Shown: piece by piece, positions 24,038 through 33,248 of the stretch
Layout: each line of letters starts with the position of its first letter
Numbering within the stretch: the stretch's first letter is position 1
Origin: Algivirga pacifica
Lineage (GTDB): Bacteria > Bacteroidota > Bacteroidia > Cytophagales > Flammeovirgaceae
Length of the DNA stretch: 64,000 bases
NCBI RefSeq assembly: GCF_039543525.1
Contig: NZ_BAABJX010000011.1
Span: forward strand, 36,433 to 100,432
Reading direction: 5' to 3'
The notes under the pieces: model-generated
What the model was told of the DNA's origin: nothing
Database searches by the model: none
Seen by the model: the letters and a program-made list of their open reading frames with translations, nothing else
Made by a program: the position numbers and the translations under genes

Positions 24038-25618
24038 TTAAAATGGGGGATCTTCTGGCGGTGGAGCTGGTTGATTCCCTTTATTTCGCTCATTGATTTT
24101 AGAGCCAAGGGTAATGGTACCATCACCTCCTTCTTCTTCCTTGGTATTCCCCAGCATATCATCAAAAGACACATCGTCACCCGGTACACCTGACATAGAA
24201 CCTGTAGACATTAGCGCACCAGGGTCTCCTTGAATATCAGCCACATCCATAAAGCCCCCTTCATCCCAGTCTGTAAACTTGGTATACTTACCAATAAATC
24301 GAAGCTTGATATTCTCCAAACTACCCGCCCTGTTCTTAGCGATAATCACCTCACCCATACCTACCGTACTATTTCCTTCCTCATCTTCGGTAATATCATA
24401 GTACTCCGGACGATAAAGGAACATTACCATATCGGCATCCTGCTCTATGGAACCTGATTCCCTCAAATCGGATAACTGAGGACGCTTATCTCCTCCCCTG
24501 GTCTCTACTGCACGGGATAGCTGTGAAAGTGCGATCACGGGAACACTCAACTCTTTGGCCAATTGCTTCAAGGATCGGGAGATAAAGGCAATTTCTTGCT
24601 CTCGGTTTCCTTTAGACTTATTATCTCCGGCACTCATCAGCTGCAAATAATCAATCACAACCAACTGTATATCATGCTGAGCTTTCAGTCGTCTACACTT
24701 GGCTCTCAACTCTAATACCGTAAGTGCTGGTGTATCATCAATAAACAAAGGGGCTTCCGCCAGTGATCCCGTCTTATCAATAAAACGTTGCCACTCCATC
24801 TCGTTGAGGTTACCTTTTCTAAGCTTATCACTTTCCAGTTCTGCTTCTGCAGAAACCAAACGTTTAACCAACTGGGCAGCCGACATCTCCAAAGAGAAGA
24901 TCACCACTGCCTTGTCAAATCCTACGGCCGCATTTCTAAGAGTGCTCAAACTAAAGGCTGTTTTACCCATAGCAGGACGGGCAGCGATAATGACCAAGTC
25001 ATCTTTCTGCCAACCTGACGTCACTCGATCTAAATTCGAGAAACCAGAAGGTACTCCCGTCAAACCATCCTGATGATCTTTCAATGTTTCCAGTTCACGC
25101 ACCACTTCCGTCAACACCTCCTTCATCCCTGAGTAGTTCTTACGAATATTCAGCTCAGAGACATCAAAAAGAGCTGTTTCCATACGTTCCATCAACTCAA
25201 AAACATCGGTCTTATCATCAAAGGCTTCTTTCTGTATACCAGAAGAGATCTGGATCATCTGCCGCTTAATCGCATACTCCACCAACAGTCGGCAGTGGAA
25301 TATAATATTGGCTGCAGAGTTTACTTTTTGAGTAAGGGAGGCGATATAGGCAGGTCCTCCGGCCTTCTCTAAACTACCCGATTTTTTCAATCGATTAATA
25401 ACGGTCAGTAAGTCAATAGGCTCCGTTTCACCAAACAACGTGATAATCGCTTCATAAATCAGCTGATGAGCTTCTTTATCAAAAGTATCGACCTTCAGGA
25501 TCTCAATCACGTCCGTCAAGGCTTCCTTCTCCAATAGCAATGCGCCTATAACGGCCTGCTCCAACTCGTGGTCATGGGGACGTTTATGGTTAGTTCCTGT
25601 ATTTGCTTGTGGTGTCAT
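24038..25618 (-). CDS. dnaB: Replicative DNA helicase DnaB
   Basis: This 526-residue hexameric helicase unwinds DNA at the replication fork. The N-terminal DnaB domain (about 15-120) starts with HDHELEQAVIGALLLEKEAL. The RecA-like ATPase domain (about 180-460) carries Walker A ARPAMGKTAF, Walker B LVVIDYLQLM and the sensor region LSQLSRAVETRGGDKRPQLS, followed by DLRESGSIEQDADMV. A low-complexity C-terminal tail rich in Gly, Asp and Pro ends in PPPEDPPF, as in other Bacteroidota DnaB proteins. No intein is present. It is convergent with pspA with a 5-nt gap. Confidence 0.97.
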   Translation of the reverse strand: MTPQANTGTNHKRPHDHELEQAVIGALLLEKEALTDVIEILKVDTFDKEAHQLIYEAIITLFGETEPIDLLTVINRLKKSGSLEKAGGPAYIASLTQKVNSAANIIFHCRLLVEYAIKRQMIQISSGIQKEAFDDKTDVFELMERMETALFDVSELNIRKNYSGMKEVLTEVVRELETLKDHQDGLTGVPSGFSNLDRVTSGWQKDDLVIIAARPAMGKTAFSLSTLRNAAVGFDKAVVIFSLEMSAAQLVKRLVSAEAELESDKLRKGNLNEMEWQRFIDKTGSLAEAPLFIDDTPALTVLELRAKCRRLKAQHDIQLVVIDYLQLMSAGDNKSKGNREQEIAFISRSLKQLAKELSVPVIALSQLSRAVETRGGDKRPQLSDLRESGSIEQDADMVMFLYRPEYYDITEDEEGNSTVGMGEVIIAKNRAGSLENIKLRFIGKYTKFTDWDEGGFMDVADIQGDPGALMSTGSMSGVPGDDVSFDDMLGNTKEEEGGDGTITLGSKINERNKGNQPAPPPEDPPF

Positions 25619-25762
25619 AAAACTCTTGTGCTCTGCTGATTATCGTTTATTGTCTTACTCTCTCCCTTCTCAGGATACTGCATCCTTCTGATATAAATGG
25701 AGACTAATTGGCCAATTTAGAAGGATTACATTACAAAAATGCAAAAACTAATGCAATAATTC

Positions 25763-26101
25763 CTAAAACAGTTCCTTTACTTTTTCTGGCGGACGTCCAA
25801 TTACGGCTTTATCTCCATGAACTATAATAGGACGTTCAATCAACTTAGGGTGTTCCAAGAGTACGTCTATCCATTCTTCCTCTGTCAAATCTTTTCCCTT
25901 ATAATTTTCCTTATAAATCGCTTCTCCTTTTCTGATAATTTCCGAGGGCTTCATTCCTAACTTCTTCAGTATATCTTCCAACTCTTCCTTTGTGGGAGGG
26001 GTATCCAAGTACTTGACTACCTCAATATCTTGTTTAGCTTCTTCCAGCAATTGAAGAGACTGTCGGCTCTTAGAGCATCTCGGATTGTGATAAATTTTCA
26101 T
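25763..26101 (-). CDS. arsC: ArsC-family arsenate reductase (glutaredoxin type)
   Basis: This 112-residue thioredoxin-fold protein has the ArsC catalytic cysteine at position 9 (HNPRCSKSR). Arginines at 57 (IIRKGE), 90 (IERPIIV) and 103 (IGRPPE) correspond to the substrate-binding arginines of E. coli ArsC. It would reduce arsenate to arsenite with glutathione/glutaredoxin. The gene stands alone without arsR or an arsenite pump, so a general YffB/Spx-like role is also possible. Length is normal for the short ArsC class. Confidence 0.88.
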   Translation of the reverse strand: MKIYHNPRCSKSRQSLQLLEEAKQDIEVVKYLDTPPTKEELEDILKKLGMKPSEIIRKGEAIYKENYKGKDLTEEEWIDVLLEHPKLIERPIIVHGDKAVIGRPPEKVKELF

Positions 26102-26320
26102 ATGGTATAAATGTCTTTTGTATTACTAACTGCATTTGAGTGACTGCTGGAGGTAATATAAATAATCAACCTTCATGACAGCCCCCTACTTTTACCTTAA
26201 AACAGGATTATTCAAATATAATTATAAAAAAATTGCAACTTTACGTTCAGGAGAATAAACATGTTTCTTTATTTCGTTGTTTGATCAACGCTATAGATAG
26301 ATTAAGAAAAACAAGATAAA

Positions 26321-27370
26321 ATGGTAAAAAAAGGTGTATTGATTGTCAATCTGGGGACACCGGACAGTCCTGAAGTTGGTGATGTAAGAAAATATTTGAG
26401 AGAATTTTTGATGGACGGAAGGGTTATCGACATTGACAGCTGGAAACGTTGGATGCTTGTCAACCTAATCATTGCTCCTTTCCGTGCCCCAAAATCCGCA
26501 AAAGAATATATCAAGGTATGGGAAGACGAAGGATCTCCTCTCCTCACCTATGGCGTTAAGACCAAGCACCTTTTGCAAGAAGCACTTGGAGAAGAAGAGT
26601 ATCTTGTTGAGCTAGGAATGCGTTACCAAAGCCCAAGCATTGCGCAAGCCTTAGACAACCTTAAGGCCGCCAATGTAAAGGAAATCATCGTGATTCCTCT
26701 TTTCCCTCAATATGCCTCAGCAACCACAGGTTCTGTGACCGCTAAAGTAATGGAACTAATGGGGGACTGGCAGGTAATTCCTGACATCAAGTTTGTACAA
26801 CACTTCCATAGGCATCCATTATTTATTAAAGCATTTGCTGAGATCGGGAAAAAGTATCTGGAAAAGCAATCCTATGACCATGTGATTTTCAGCTACCACG
26901 GACTTCCAGAACGACAAATCATCAAGGCACAAATCAAAACTTGCTGCCAATTAAAAAATGGTACCTGCAGCAAGAATTCAGAAAAAAATACGTTCTGCTA
27001 TCGTTCGGCATGTTTTGAAACCTCTCGTTTACTGGCCAGTGCTTTAGGACTACAAGAAGATCAATACACGGTATGCTTCCAGTCTCGATTGGGAAAAGAT
27101 CCTTGGATTCAACCTTATACAGAAGACACCATCAAAAAACTAGCTTCAGAAGGTAAGAAAAGTGTTTTAGCCTTTAGTCCTGCCTTTGTTGCTGACTGCC
27201 TGGAAACTACCGTTGAGGTTGGGCAAGAATATAAAGAATTGTTTGAAGAAGAAGGAGGAACACACTGGCAATTGGTAGAGAGTCTTAACGACCACCCACT
27301 TTGGATTGCCTGTCTCCAAGATTTGGTACACAATACAGCAAGCAAAGCCGAAGAGGTTTTTGTAGGATAA
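26321..27370 (+). CDS. hemH: Ferrochelatase
   Basis: This 349-residue protein inserts iron into protoporphyrin (or, in some bacteria, coproporphyrin) in haem synthesis. It starts KKGVLIVNLGTPDSPEVGDV, the standard family opening. The catalytic His lies in IFSYHGLPERQI (about 190-201), and the second active-site region is SPAFVADCLETTVEV (about 286-300). A cysteine group (KTCCQLKNGTC, FCYRSACFETS) resembles that of many bacterial ferrochelatases, some of which hold an iron-sulfur cluster. Whether this one does is unknown. It has its own terminator. Confidence 0.95.
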   Translation: MVKKGVLIVNLGTPDSPEVGDVRKYLREFLMDGRVIDIDSWKRWMLVNLIIAPFRAPKSAKEYIKVWEDEGSPLLTYGVKTKHLLQEALGEEEYLVELGMRYQSPSIAQALDNLKAANVKEIIVIPLFPQYASATTGSVTAKVMELMGDWQVIPDIKFVQHFHRHPLFIKAFAEIGKKYLEKQSYDHVIFSYHGLPERQIIKAQIKTCCQLKNGTCSKNSEKNTFCYRSACFETSRLLASALGLQEDQYTVCFQSRLGKDPWIQPYTEDTIKKLASEGKKSVLAFSPAFVADCLETTVEVGQEYKELFEEEGGTHWQLVESLNDHPLWIACLQDLVHNTASKAEEVFVG

Positions 27371-27420
27371 ATCTCCTACAGCAGTATGCATTTACTGAAA
27401 AAGGTAATTATATTATAAAT

Positions 27421-27449
27421 AAAGTGATTCATTTTGGATCACTTTTTTG
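27421..27449 (+). terminator. Terminator after hemH
   Basis: AAAGTGAT pairs with ATCACTTT around a 9-nt loop, and a run of T residues (TTTTTTGTTTTT) follows. It begins about 50 nt after the hemH stop. Confidence 0.85.
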
Positions 27450-27499
27450 TTTTTATAAATATTGGTAAATCCCAGAAACTACGATCTCGATAAAATACA

Positions 27500-28039
27500 A
27501 TGACCTCAAAGCACAATGACCATCAACGATACTATGAAGAATGCCTAAAAAAAGCGCAAGCCTTACAGGGGGATTCCCTGGAGTTTACCATTGAGTACGT
27601 CAATTATAGTCTCAAAAAACTTCCTAGTGGACTCTACCAACTTAGTAGTCAACATCGAAAACAAAGAGGGCGATCGGTCTGGAAACTGGAGGCTTTTTTC
27701 CATGATTATGGGACTGCCCTTCAACATGCATTCGAGGTAAAACCTGTTATCGCTCCACCACCAGTGGAGAAAGTCATGCAGTCTTCTAGAAGGCCTATTG
27801 TTCCTGGCAGTAAGAAACTACAGCCTATACAGCGCCAAATTGCCTACAAAAGGGATATCAAAATAACTATACAAGCAACCCAAGAAGAAAAAGAGCAATT
27901 GGATCATCTGGTATATCTTGCCAGGGAAGCCACTCGACTCCCTATATCAAGGATGGACTTGATTCAGCACCTTATTAAGCATGGTCACGATTGGCTACAG
28001 CAACTAGAGAAAGAACATAAGCTATCCCAAAACAAGTAA
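27500..28039 (+). CDS. Hypothetical protein with ribbon-helix-helix-like C-terminus
   Basis: This protein of 179 residues is not recognised as a whole. It is basic and has no signal peptide. The N-terminal 85 residues are of mixed structure (LEFTIEYVNYSLKKLPSGLY). A Pro-rich linker follows at about 85-110. The C-terminal segment, about 122-170 (DIKITIQATQEEKEQLDHLV then RLPISRMDLIQHLIKHGHDW), has the strand-helix-helix rhythm of RHH DNA-binding proteins. It precedes a potassium channel gene by 42 nt on the same strand, so co-transcription is likely. A regulatory role is only a suggestion. Confidence 0.65.
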   Translation: MTSKHNDHQRYYEECLKKAQALQGDSLEFTIEYVNYSLKKLPSGLYQLSSQHRKQRGRSVWKLEAFFHDYGTALQHAFEVKPVIAPPPVEKVMQSSRRPIVPGSKKLQPIQRQIAYKRDIKITIQATQEEKEQLDHLVYLAREATRLPISRMDLIQHLIKHGHDWLQQLEKEHKLSQNK

Positions 28040-28081
28040 CCCAATCGTATCCCTGTCTGTCATACTTCATTCTCCAAGCAT

Positions 28082-29899
28082 ATGAAACTATCAAGGCGTT
28101 TACAATTACTGAAAAAAATCTACCGTAGGGAATTTGATTTTCAGGAGCACAAAGTACAGCAACTGATACAAGAATCCTTGTTTCGGTGGATCAGTAGAGC
28201 CGAACTCTTTGCAGGATTTTTAGCGGTAGGACTTTTGGTTTATATCAATGGATTTTACCACTCCAGGGAAGAACTAATCCTATTAGTAGGCATTGAGAAA
28301 TACGTGATTATAGGACTGTGTATTATCCTGACCATACGCTACCTGATTACTCCTAAGACACGACTTTTTTTAAGGGAAAATATTTTAGAAGCCACTGTAT
28401 TTGCCGCATTCCTAACGATACAGACAATACGTGTCATCAAGGTACCCAAACTCTCCCAAATGAATCCGGAGCAGTTTGAGCTCTTTCATTACTACTACCT
28501 TACCATAGGAGCCTTGATCACTCTTTTGGTAATTCTAATTTTTGCCAGGAACCGGCATTTCTGGCTATTTTTCTCTACCAACACGACCTTTACCTTTATC
28601 TCTTCTTTCTTGCTACTCATTGTGCTAGGCACTGGATTATTATTATTACCAGCCTGTACCCATAACGCTATTGATTTTATTGATGCTTTTTTCACCGCCA
28701 CCTCTGCAGTTTGTGTGACAGGGTTATCTCCTTTTGATATAGAAAGCACCTTTACCTTTAAGGGACAGCTCGTCTTACTTTGCCTATTTCAAGCGGGAGG
28801 GATAGGGATTATTTCCCTCACTACCTTCTTTGCTCTAATGATACGCAAAGGCGTAGTTTTTCAAGAAGAGTTTGTGATTCAGGATATGCTGGGAGTCAAT
28901 TTTGCCTGTTCCATTTCTGAGATCTTAAGACACATCATCAATATTACCTTTATCACGGAGGCCATAGGAGCTGTTGCCTTATTTTTCTCATGGGGAGATA
29001 TGGGAATCAGCACCGGAGACCGTATTTTCAAAGCTATCTTCCATTCGGTATCCGCTTATTGTAATGCAGGGTTCTCTAACTTTCATTCAGGGCTAGAAAA
29101 TCCAGCCCTTTCGAGCAACCTCTTTTCCAATATCAGCTTTATGATCATCATTATTGCAGGGGGGCTTGGATACTATACCTACCTGGATCTTATCAATAAG
29201 AAAGGGTACCTTCCACAGGTACAACATCGTGGCTTAGGGTTGCAAAGTAAAATCATCCTGATTAGTTCCTTTGTTCTGATTGTTGGTGGCGCATTATTAC
29301 TTTGGGCTACAGAGTGGGAAAGCTGGAAAGAACTGCCCTTAAGCCAGCAAATTCAAAATGCCTTCTTCACTAGTATCACTACCCGTACTGCTGGATTTTC
29401 TATTATCAATATAGGAGAACTTTCAGCCGCCGGAGTGATGGTCACATGCTTGTGGATGTACATTGGAGGAGCTCCTAACTCTACTGCCGGAGGAATCAAG
29501 ATCACCACCATGGTCATTATTCTTTCTTCTTTCTGGTCGATGGCCCGTGGGAGTAAGCTCTTACATATGAAGTGGTATACCATTGACTTTGCGACGATCA
29601 GAAGGTCTTATATTGTCCTCATCATTTCCGTACTATTGGTTTTTGGCAGTATTCTATTGATTACCTTTCTGGAAAGAGAAAAGGCCTTTGTCGATCTCTT
29701 TTTTGAGGTATTTTCTGCCTTGGGTACGGCAGGATTATCCCGGGGGATTACGGGAGAACTTTCTACCGGTAGCAAACTACTTATTTGCATATTAATGTTC
29801 TCTGGAAAAATAGGTATGTTCACGACGGCTACCCTACTTGGAAAAGAGAAAAAGACCTATGAATACAAATATCCGGAGACCTCTATTATGGTAGGATGA
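28082..29899 (+). CDS. TrkH/KtrB potassium uptake channel
   Basis: This 605-residue membrane protein of the Trk/Ktr/HKT superfamily has four pore loops: TATSAVCVTGLSPFD, HSVSAYCNAGFSNF, TSITTRTAGFSIINIG and FSALGTAGLSRGI. Each holds the filter Gly (TG, AG, AG, AG). It is longer than typical KtrB (about 450) because of roughly 150 N-terminal residues with extra transmembrane helices, a form seen in Bacteroidota. With the downstream NAD-binding subunit it should form a gated potassium importer in the inner membrane. The two subunit genes are separated by 231 nt of repeat DNA. Confidence 0.94.
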   Translation: MKLSRRLQLLKKIYRREFDFQEHKVQQLIQESLFRWISRAELFAGFLAVGLLVYINGFYHSREELILLVGIEKYVIIGLCIILTIRYLITPKTRLFLRENILEATVFAAFLTIQTIRVIKVPKLSQMNPEQFELFHYYYLTIGALITLLVILIFARNRHFWLFFSTNTTFTFISSFLLLIVLGTGLLLLPACTHNAIDFIDAFFTATSAVCVTGLSPFDIESTFTFKGQLVLLCLFQAGGIGIISLTTFFALMIRKGVVFQEEFVIQDMLGVNFACSISEILRHIINITFITEAIGAVALFFSWGDMGISTGDRIFKAIFHSVSAYCNAGFSNFHSGLENPALSSNLFSNISFMIIIIAGGLGYYTYLDLINKKGYLPQVQHRGLGLQSKIILISSFVLIVGGALLLWATEWESWKELPLSQQIQNAFFTSITTRTAGFSIINIGELSAAGVMVTCLWMYIGGAPNSTAGGIKITTMVIILSSFWSMARGSKLLHMKWYTIDFATIRRSYIVLIISVLLVFGSILLITFLEREKAFVDLFFEVFSALGTAGLSRGITGELSTGSKLLICILMFSGKIGMFTTATLLGKEKKTYEYKYPETSIMVG

Positions 29900-29917
29900 T
29901 CTGAAGTTTAACGTGTC

Positions 29918-30088
29918 ACTAGTGGACCTAATTCTAAGTTTTCTGATAAAAATAAAAGTGCTACTTCTAGATGGATAAAGGAGGAAGGAAGAAGGATAAA
30001 GGAATAGAAACCCTTGTATAGCAATCCTTCATCCTTCATCCTTCATCCTTCATCCTTAAACCCCTTGATAGTAGTACTTAACTATAAG
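29918..30088. repeat. R3 repeat with GGATAAA and CCTTCAT heptads
   Basis: The segment 29918-30002 is a close copy of 62240-62324, both 85 nt long (ACTAGTGG... to GGATAAAGG). Its end consists of 7-mers GGATAAA, GGAGGAA, GGAAGAA, GGATAAA. An opposed tract at 30024-30057 holds about five ATCCTTC units, and the 3' end (GTAGTACTTAACTATAA) also recurs at about 62365 and 49725. At 62325-62350 only one CCTT unit is left, so unit number varies between copies. It lies between the two potassium transporter genes. Confidence 0.85.
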
Positions 30089-30130
30089 TTTACTTGACGT
30101 TTAGTTCACTAGCAATAAAATAAAAACAAG

Positions 30131-30856
30131 ATGTATACTTTTGATCCCAAAAAACGTTACGTATTGATTGGTATGGGTGCCTTTGGTTTGGAAATAGCCC
30201 GTACCTTTCAGAAACAAAAAGCCAATTTCTTTATTATTCTTCACTTAGAAGAAAAGTTTTCTCACGCTCAGGACAGTAAGTTCAACCTAAATGGCTTACA
30301 GCAAATGGGATTTGAGCAAATTTACGAAACAGACGTAACGAACCCTGAAGCCCTTAGACGACACCTCAAAACAGACGATATCGTGATCCTTTCTCACGGA
30401 AAAAGTTTTGAGATCAAGATTCTCGCTATTGATGCGCTCAAGACCATAGGGGTAAAACAAATCTATGTCAGAGCCACCAGGGATACCCATAGTCGTATTT
30501 TCAGTAGTATGGATGTTCGAAGAGTGGTCTTCCCTGAGAAGCAAGAAGGGAAGCGATTTGCCCTGCAGATGATGCACCCCCACATCCAAATTATCGATGA
30601 GATCGCCCCTCAAATATTAATTATGGAAGTCCCTTGCCCCAATAAATTTGTCGGTAAGAATATTCTGGAATCTCACCTCCGAAGTAAGTATCACATTAAT
30701 GTCATCTGCCTCAAAGAGTATACGGAGGATGGGGGCTTGTTGATTTCCGCGAAATCTTCCGGGTTTGAAAGTACAATTCTAAAGACCACACATCGCATGG
30801 TGATTTCCGGACATAGTGTGGATTTGAAGCATGTGACGGATTTGTTGGAGGATTGA
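30131..30856 (+). CDS. TrkA/KtrA-type potassium uptake regulatory subunit
   Basis: This 241-residue cytosolic protein has an N-terminal RCK_N Rossmann domain and a C-terminal RCK_C domain. The dinucleotide motif is YVLIGMGAFGLEIART (about 10-25). An acidic residue usually found at the end of the second strand is replaced by HLEEKF, so nucleotide preference is uncertain. The RCK_C domain spans about 160-240 (VPCPNKFVGKNILESHLRSK, TTHRMVISGHSVDLKHVTD). It would gate the upstream channel in response to NAD(H) or ATP/ADP. The array of GGTTATC repeats begins 2 nt after the stop. Confidence 0.92.
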   Translation: MYTFDPKKRYVLIGMGAFGLEIARTFQKQKANFFIILHLEEKFSHAQDSKFNLNGLQQMGFEQIYETDVTNPEALRRHLKTDDIVILSHGKSFEIKILAIDALKTIGVKQIYVRATRDTHSRIFSSMDVRRVVFPEKQEGKRFALQMMHPHIQIIDEIAPQILIMEVPCPNKFVGKNILESHLRSKYHINVICLKEYTEDGGLLISAKSSGFESTILKTTHRMVISGHSVDLKHVTDLLED

Positions 30857-30858
30857 TG

Positions 30859-30982
30859 GGTTATCGGTTATCGGTTATCGGTTATCGGTTATCGGTTATC
30901 GGTTATCGGTTATCGGTTATCGGTTATCGGTTATCGGTTATCGGTTATCGGTTATCGGTTATCGGTTATCGGTTATCGGTTA
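30859..30982. repeat. Tandem array of 17 perfect GGTTATC heptamers
   Basis: From 30859 to 30977 there are 17 uninterrupted copies of the 7-mer GGTTATC, with a 5-nt partial unit to 30982. The array starts two bases after the stop codon of the potassium regulatory subunit. It has no spacers, so it is not a CRISPR. Its translation gives a repeating GYRLSVI peptide, which explains a spurious ORF here. Absence of mismatches suggests recent expansion. Confidence 0.97.
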
Positions 30983-31012
30983 AGAAACTTATTTTACCCC
31001 TAAGTAACATAC

Positions 31013-31033
31013 AATACCCTACGGGTATTTTTT
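31013..31033 (+). terminator. Candidate terminator after potassium uptake genes
   Basis: AATACCC pairs with GGGTATT around a TAC loop, and six T residues follow (31028-31033). It lies about 155 nt after the stop of the regulatory subunit, beyond the heptad array. Confidence 0.6.
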
Positions 31034-31124
31034 CAATATTTTTTTTAAACGATAAGCGATAAACTTTTTTCAATATTTTTTTAAACGATAAGCGATAACC
31101 AATAAACGGTATAAAACGATAAAC
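31028..31124. repeat. Duplicated AT tract with AAACGATAAGCGATAA heptads
   Basis: A roughly 36-nt unit (TTTTTTCAATATTTTT then AAACGATAAGCGATAA) occurs twice, at about 31028-31063 and 31065-31098. Further heptads follow (AACCAAT, AAACGGT, AAACGAT) to 31124. The heptads are inverted relative to the GGTTATC array upstream, so the whole 30859-31124 region could fold back on itself. Confidence 0.75.
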
Positions 31125-31125
31125 T

Positions 31126-31323
31126 TTATGACAATGCTTTCTCCTGCTCTGAGTATCTAAAACGATAAACCTCCAAAAGGTCTTCCATCTGATACATATC
31201 GGTGGTTAGATCCTGTAGCCCTACGGATACCTCACTATTATGGATTCCAGTGTTAATGCAGAATTTGTATTCTTCCCCAGTTGAACTATCTTGAGAAATA
31301 ATATAAAAACCAATTCTAATTTT
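31126..31323 (-). pseudogene. Coding remnant without start codon
   Basis: On the minus strand 65 sense codons end in TAA at 31126-31128. The reading frame opens right after an in-frame TAA (31324-31326) and lacks an initiator. The translation has protein-like composition (EEYKFCINTGIHNSEVSVGL, DMYQMEDLLEVYRFRYSEQE) unlike the repeats beside it. It is most likely the C-terminal end of a lost gene. I do not recognise the family. Confidence 0.45.
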
Positions 31324-31370
31324 TTATAACGTATGGACCAGCAACGTCCATCCACAAATTTTTCTCTACA

Positions 31371-33248
31371 ATGAAGCATCTATTCTCTTTGCTGGCATTG
31401 TGCTTTTTGGCAACATTTGCGTATACGCAATCTGTTGACTCTGCCTATGTTAGCGAGCATTACTCCAAAGCCACTTATCATATTCCGATGCGTGATGGGA
31501 TCAAATTGTATACGATCGTCTATACCCCTAAGGAGCAAGGGGAAGCCTACCCGATCTTACTGAACCGTACGTGTTATAACGCCTCCAAGTACGACGATTT
31601 TAAGGCAATTGGGCAGCCATCAGGATACTTAGTCAGGGATAAATACATTCTGGTGTATCAGGATGTGCGTGGAAGGTATATGTCGGAAGGGCAATTTACT
31701 ACCATGACCCCGAACATTCCAGGCAACAACCCCAAGAAGAAAAAAGATATTGACGAAAGTTCAGACACCTGGGATACCATTGATTGGTTGGTAAAAAATA
31801 TCCAAAACAATAACGGAAAGGTTGGTATGTTCGGCATTTCGTATCCAGGTTTTTACACGGCAGCAGCCCTTCCGGATGCCCACCCTGCCTTAAAAGCTTC
31901 TTCTCCACAGGCGCCTATCGCCGATTTCTTCTTTGACGATTTTCACCATCAAGGAGCCTTTTTGCAGAGTTATACAGGCGCCTATGCGGTGTTTGGCTAT
32001 CAGAAAGATTCCCTGACCAAGAAACCTTGGTACACGGAGGAGCTGATGCGCCTGTATGAGAACCCTCCAAAAGATGGGTATGCCTTTCATTTGGAGCAGG
32101 GACCACTTAAGAATATTACAAAAAAATACCATCATGATAATTTCTTCTGGAAGGAAGTCATCGAGCACCCTAACTACGATGAGTTCTGGCAGAAACGAAG
32201 CATCTTGCCACATCTCAAAAATGTCAATCATGCCGTCATGACCGTGGGTGGGTGGTTTGATGCAGAAGACCTTTATGGTCCTTTGAATATTTATAAAACC
32301 ATCGAAAAAACGAGTCCTTCCGCTCAAAACAGCATTGTTATGGGTCCTTGGGACCACGGAGGATGGGCCAGAGAAAAAGGGCAGACTACCCATAACCATA
32401 TTTACTTTGGCGATAGCATTTCTTCTTTTTACCAAAGAGAAATCGAGCGTAACTTTTTCGCACACCACCTAAAAGGCACTCAAACCGAAAAGCTACCCGA
32501 GGCCTATATGTTTGATACCGGTGCAAAGACATGGAAGCAATTTGATGTTTGGCCTCCGGTAAACACTCCTGCCGTAAAACTATACTTTGGGGAAGATGGG
32601 CAGTTGGGCATCAACACCCCAATGAACGAAAAAGCGGTATTTGAGTATGTCAGCGACCCTGCCAAGCCAGTACCCTATACTTCCCAGACCGAGGGCCTAA
32701 CATTTACGCCTAGAAGGTTTATGAGCGATGATCAGCGCCATGCCTCCAGAAGGCCTGACGTACTGACATTCACTTCCGAGGTATTGGAGGAAGAGGTCGT
32801 ATTGGCCGGTGAGATTATCGCCAAACTAAAGGTGGCCATGACGGGAACGGATGCCGATTTTATTGTCAAGATCATTGATGAGTATCCTCAGGATCACCCG
32901 AACTATGAGCACAACCCCAAAAATATCATTATGGGAGGCTACCAACAACTGGTGCGCTCCGAGGTGATGCGTGGTAGATTCCGAAACAGCTTTGAGAAGC
33001 CGGAGCCTTTCGAGCCTAACAAGGTCACGGACGTCAATGTGGTCCTACAAGACTTATTGCATACATTTAAGAAAGGACACCGTATTGTCGTTCAGGTACA
33101 AAGCACCTGGTTCCCTTATATCGATCGAAACCCACAAAAATATGTCGACAATATTTTTGAGGCCGATGAGGAAGATTTTATCAAATCCACCATCCGTATT
33201 TATGGAAACTCTGTGATTGAGGTGGGGAATACCGAGAAAAATAACTAA
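31371..33248 (+). CDS. CocE/NonD family serine hydrolase, secreted
   Basis: This 625-residue protein has a Sec signal peptide (HLFSLLALCFLATFAYTQ). The alpha/beta hydrolase domain includes IPMRDGIKLYTIVYTPKEQG (about 37-56), YQDVRGRYMSEGQF (about 95-108) and the nucleophile elbow GMFGISYPGF (Ser at about 156). An X-Pro dipeptidyl-peptidase C-terminal beta domain follows at about 400-620. Related enzymes are glutaryl-7-ACA acylase, cocaine esterase and alpha-amino-acid ester hydrolases. A periplasmic acylase, esterase or peptidase is likely. The exact substrate is unknown. The gene appears monocistronic. Confidence 0.93.
   Translation: MKHLFSLLALCFLATFAYTQSVDSAYVSEHYSKATYHIPMRDGIKLYTIVYTPKEQGEAYPILLNRTCYNASKYDDFKAIGQPSGYLVRDKYILVYQDVRGRYMSEGQFTTMTPNIPGNNPKKKKDIDESSDTWDTIDWLVKNIQNNNGKVGMFGISYPGFYTAAALPDAHPALKASSPQAPIADFFFDDFHHQGAFLQSYTGAYAVFGYQKDSLTKKPWYTEELMRLYENPPKDGYAFHLEQGPLKNITKKYHHDNFFWKEVIEHPNYDEFWQKRSILPHLKNVNHAVMTVGGWFDAEDLYGPLNIYKTIEKTSPSAQNSIVMGPWDHGGWAREKGQTTHNHIYFGDSISSFYQREIERNFFAHHLKGTQTEKLPEAYMFDTGAKTWKQFDVWPPVNTPAVKLYFGEDGQLGINTPMNEKAVFEYVSDPAKPVPYTSQTEGLTFTPRRFMSDDQRHASRRPDVLTFTSEVLEEEVVLAGEIIAKLKVAMTGTDADFIVKIIDEYPQDHPNYEHNPKNIIMGGYQQLVRSEVMRGRFRNSFEKPEPFEPNKVTDVNVVLQDLLHTFKKGHRIVVQVQSTWFPYIDRNPQKYVDNIFEADEEDFIKSTIRIYGNSVIEVGNTEKNN

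Noticed and set aside
30859..30982. Possible CRISPR array
   Set aside because: Units are 7 bp, contiguous and identical, with no spacers and no cas genes in the window.
30853..31062. 69-codon ORF overlapping the end of the potassium regulatory subunit gene
   Set aside because: Most of it is the translated GGTTATC array (repeating GYRLSVI), which is not a real protein.
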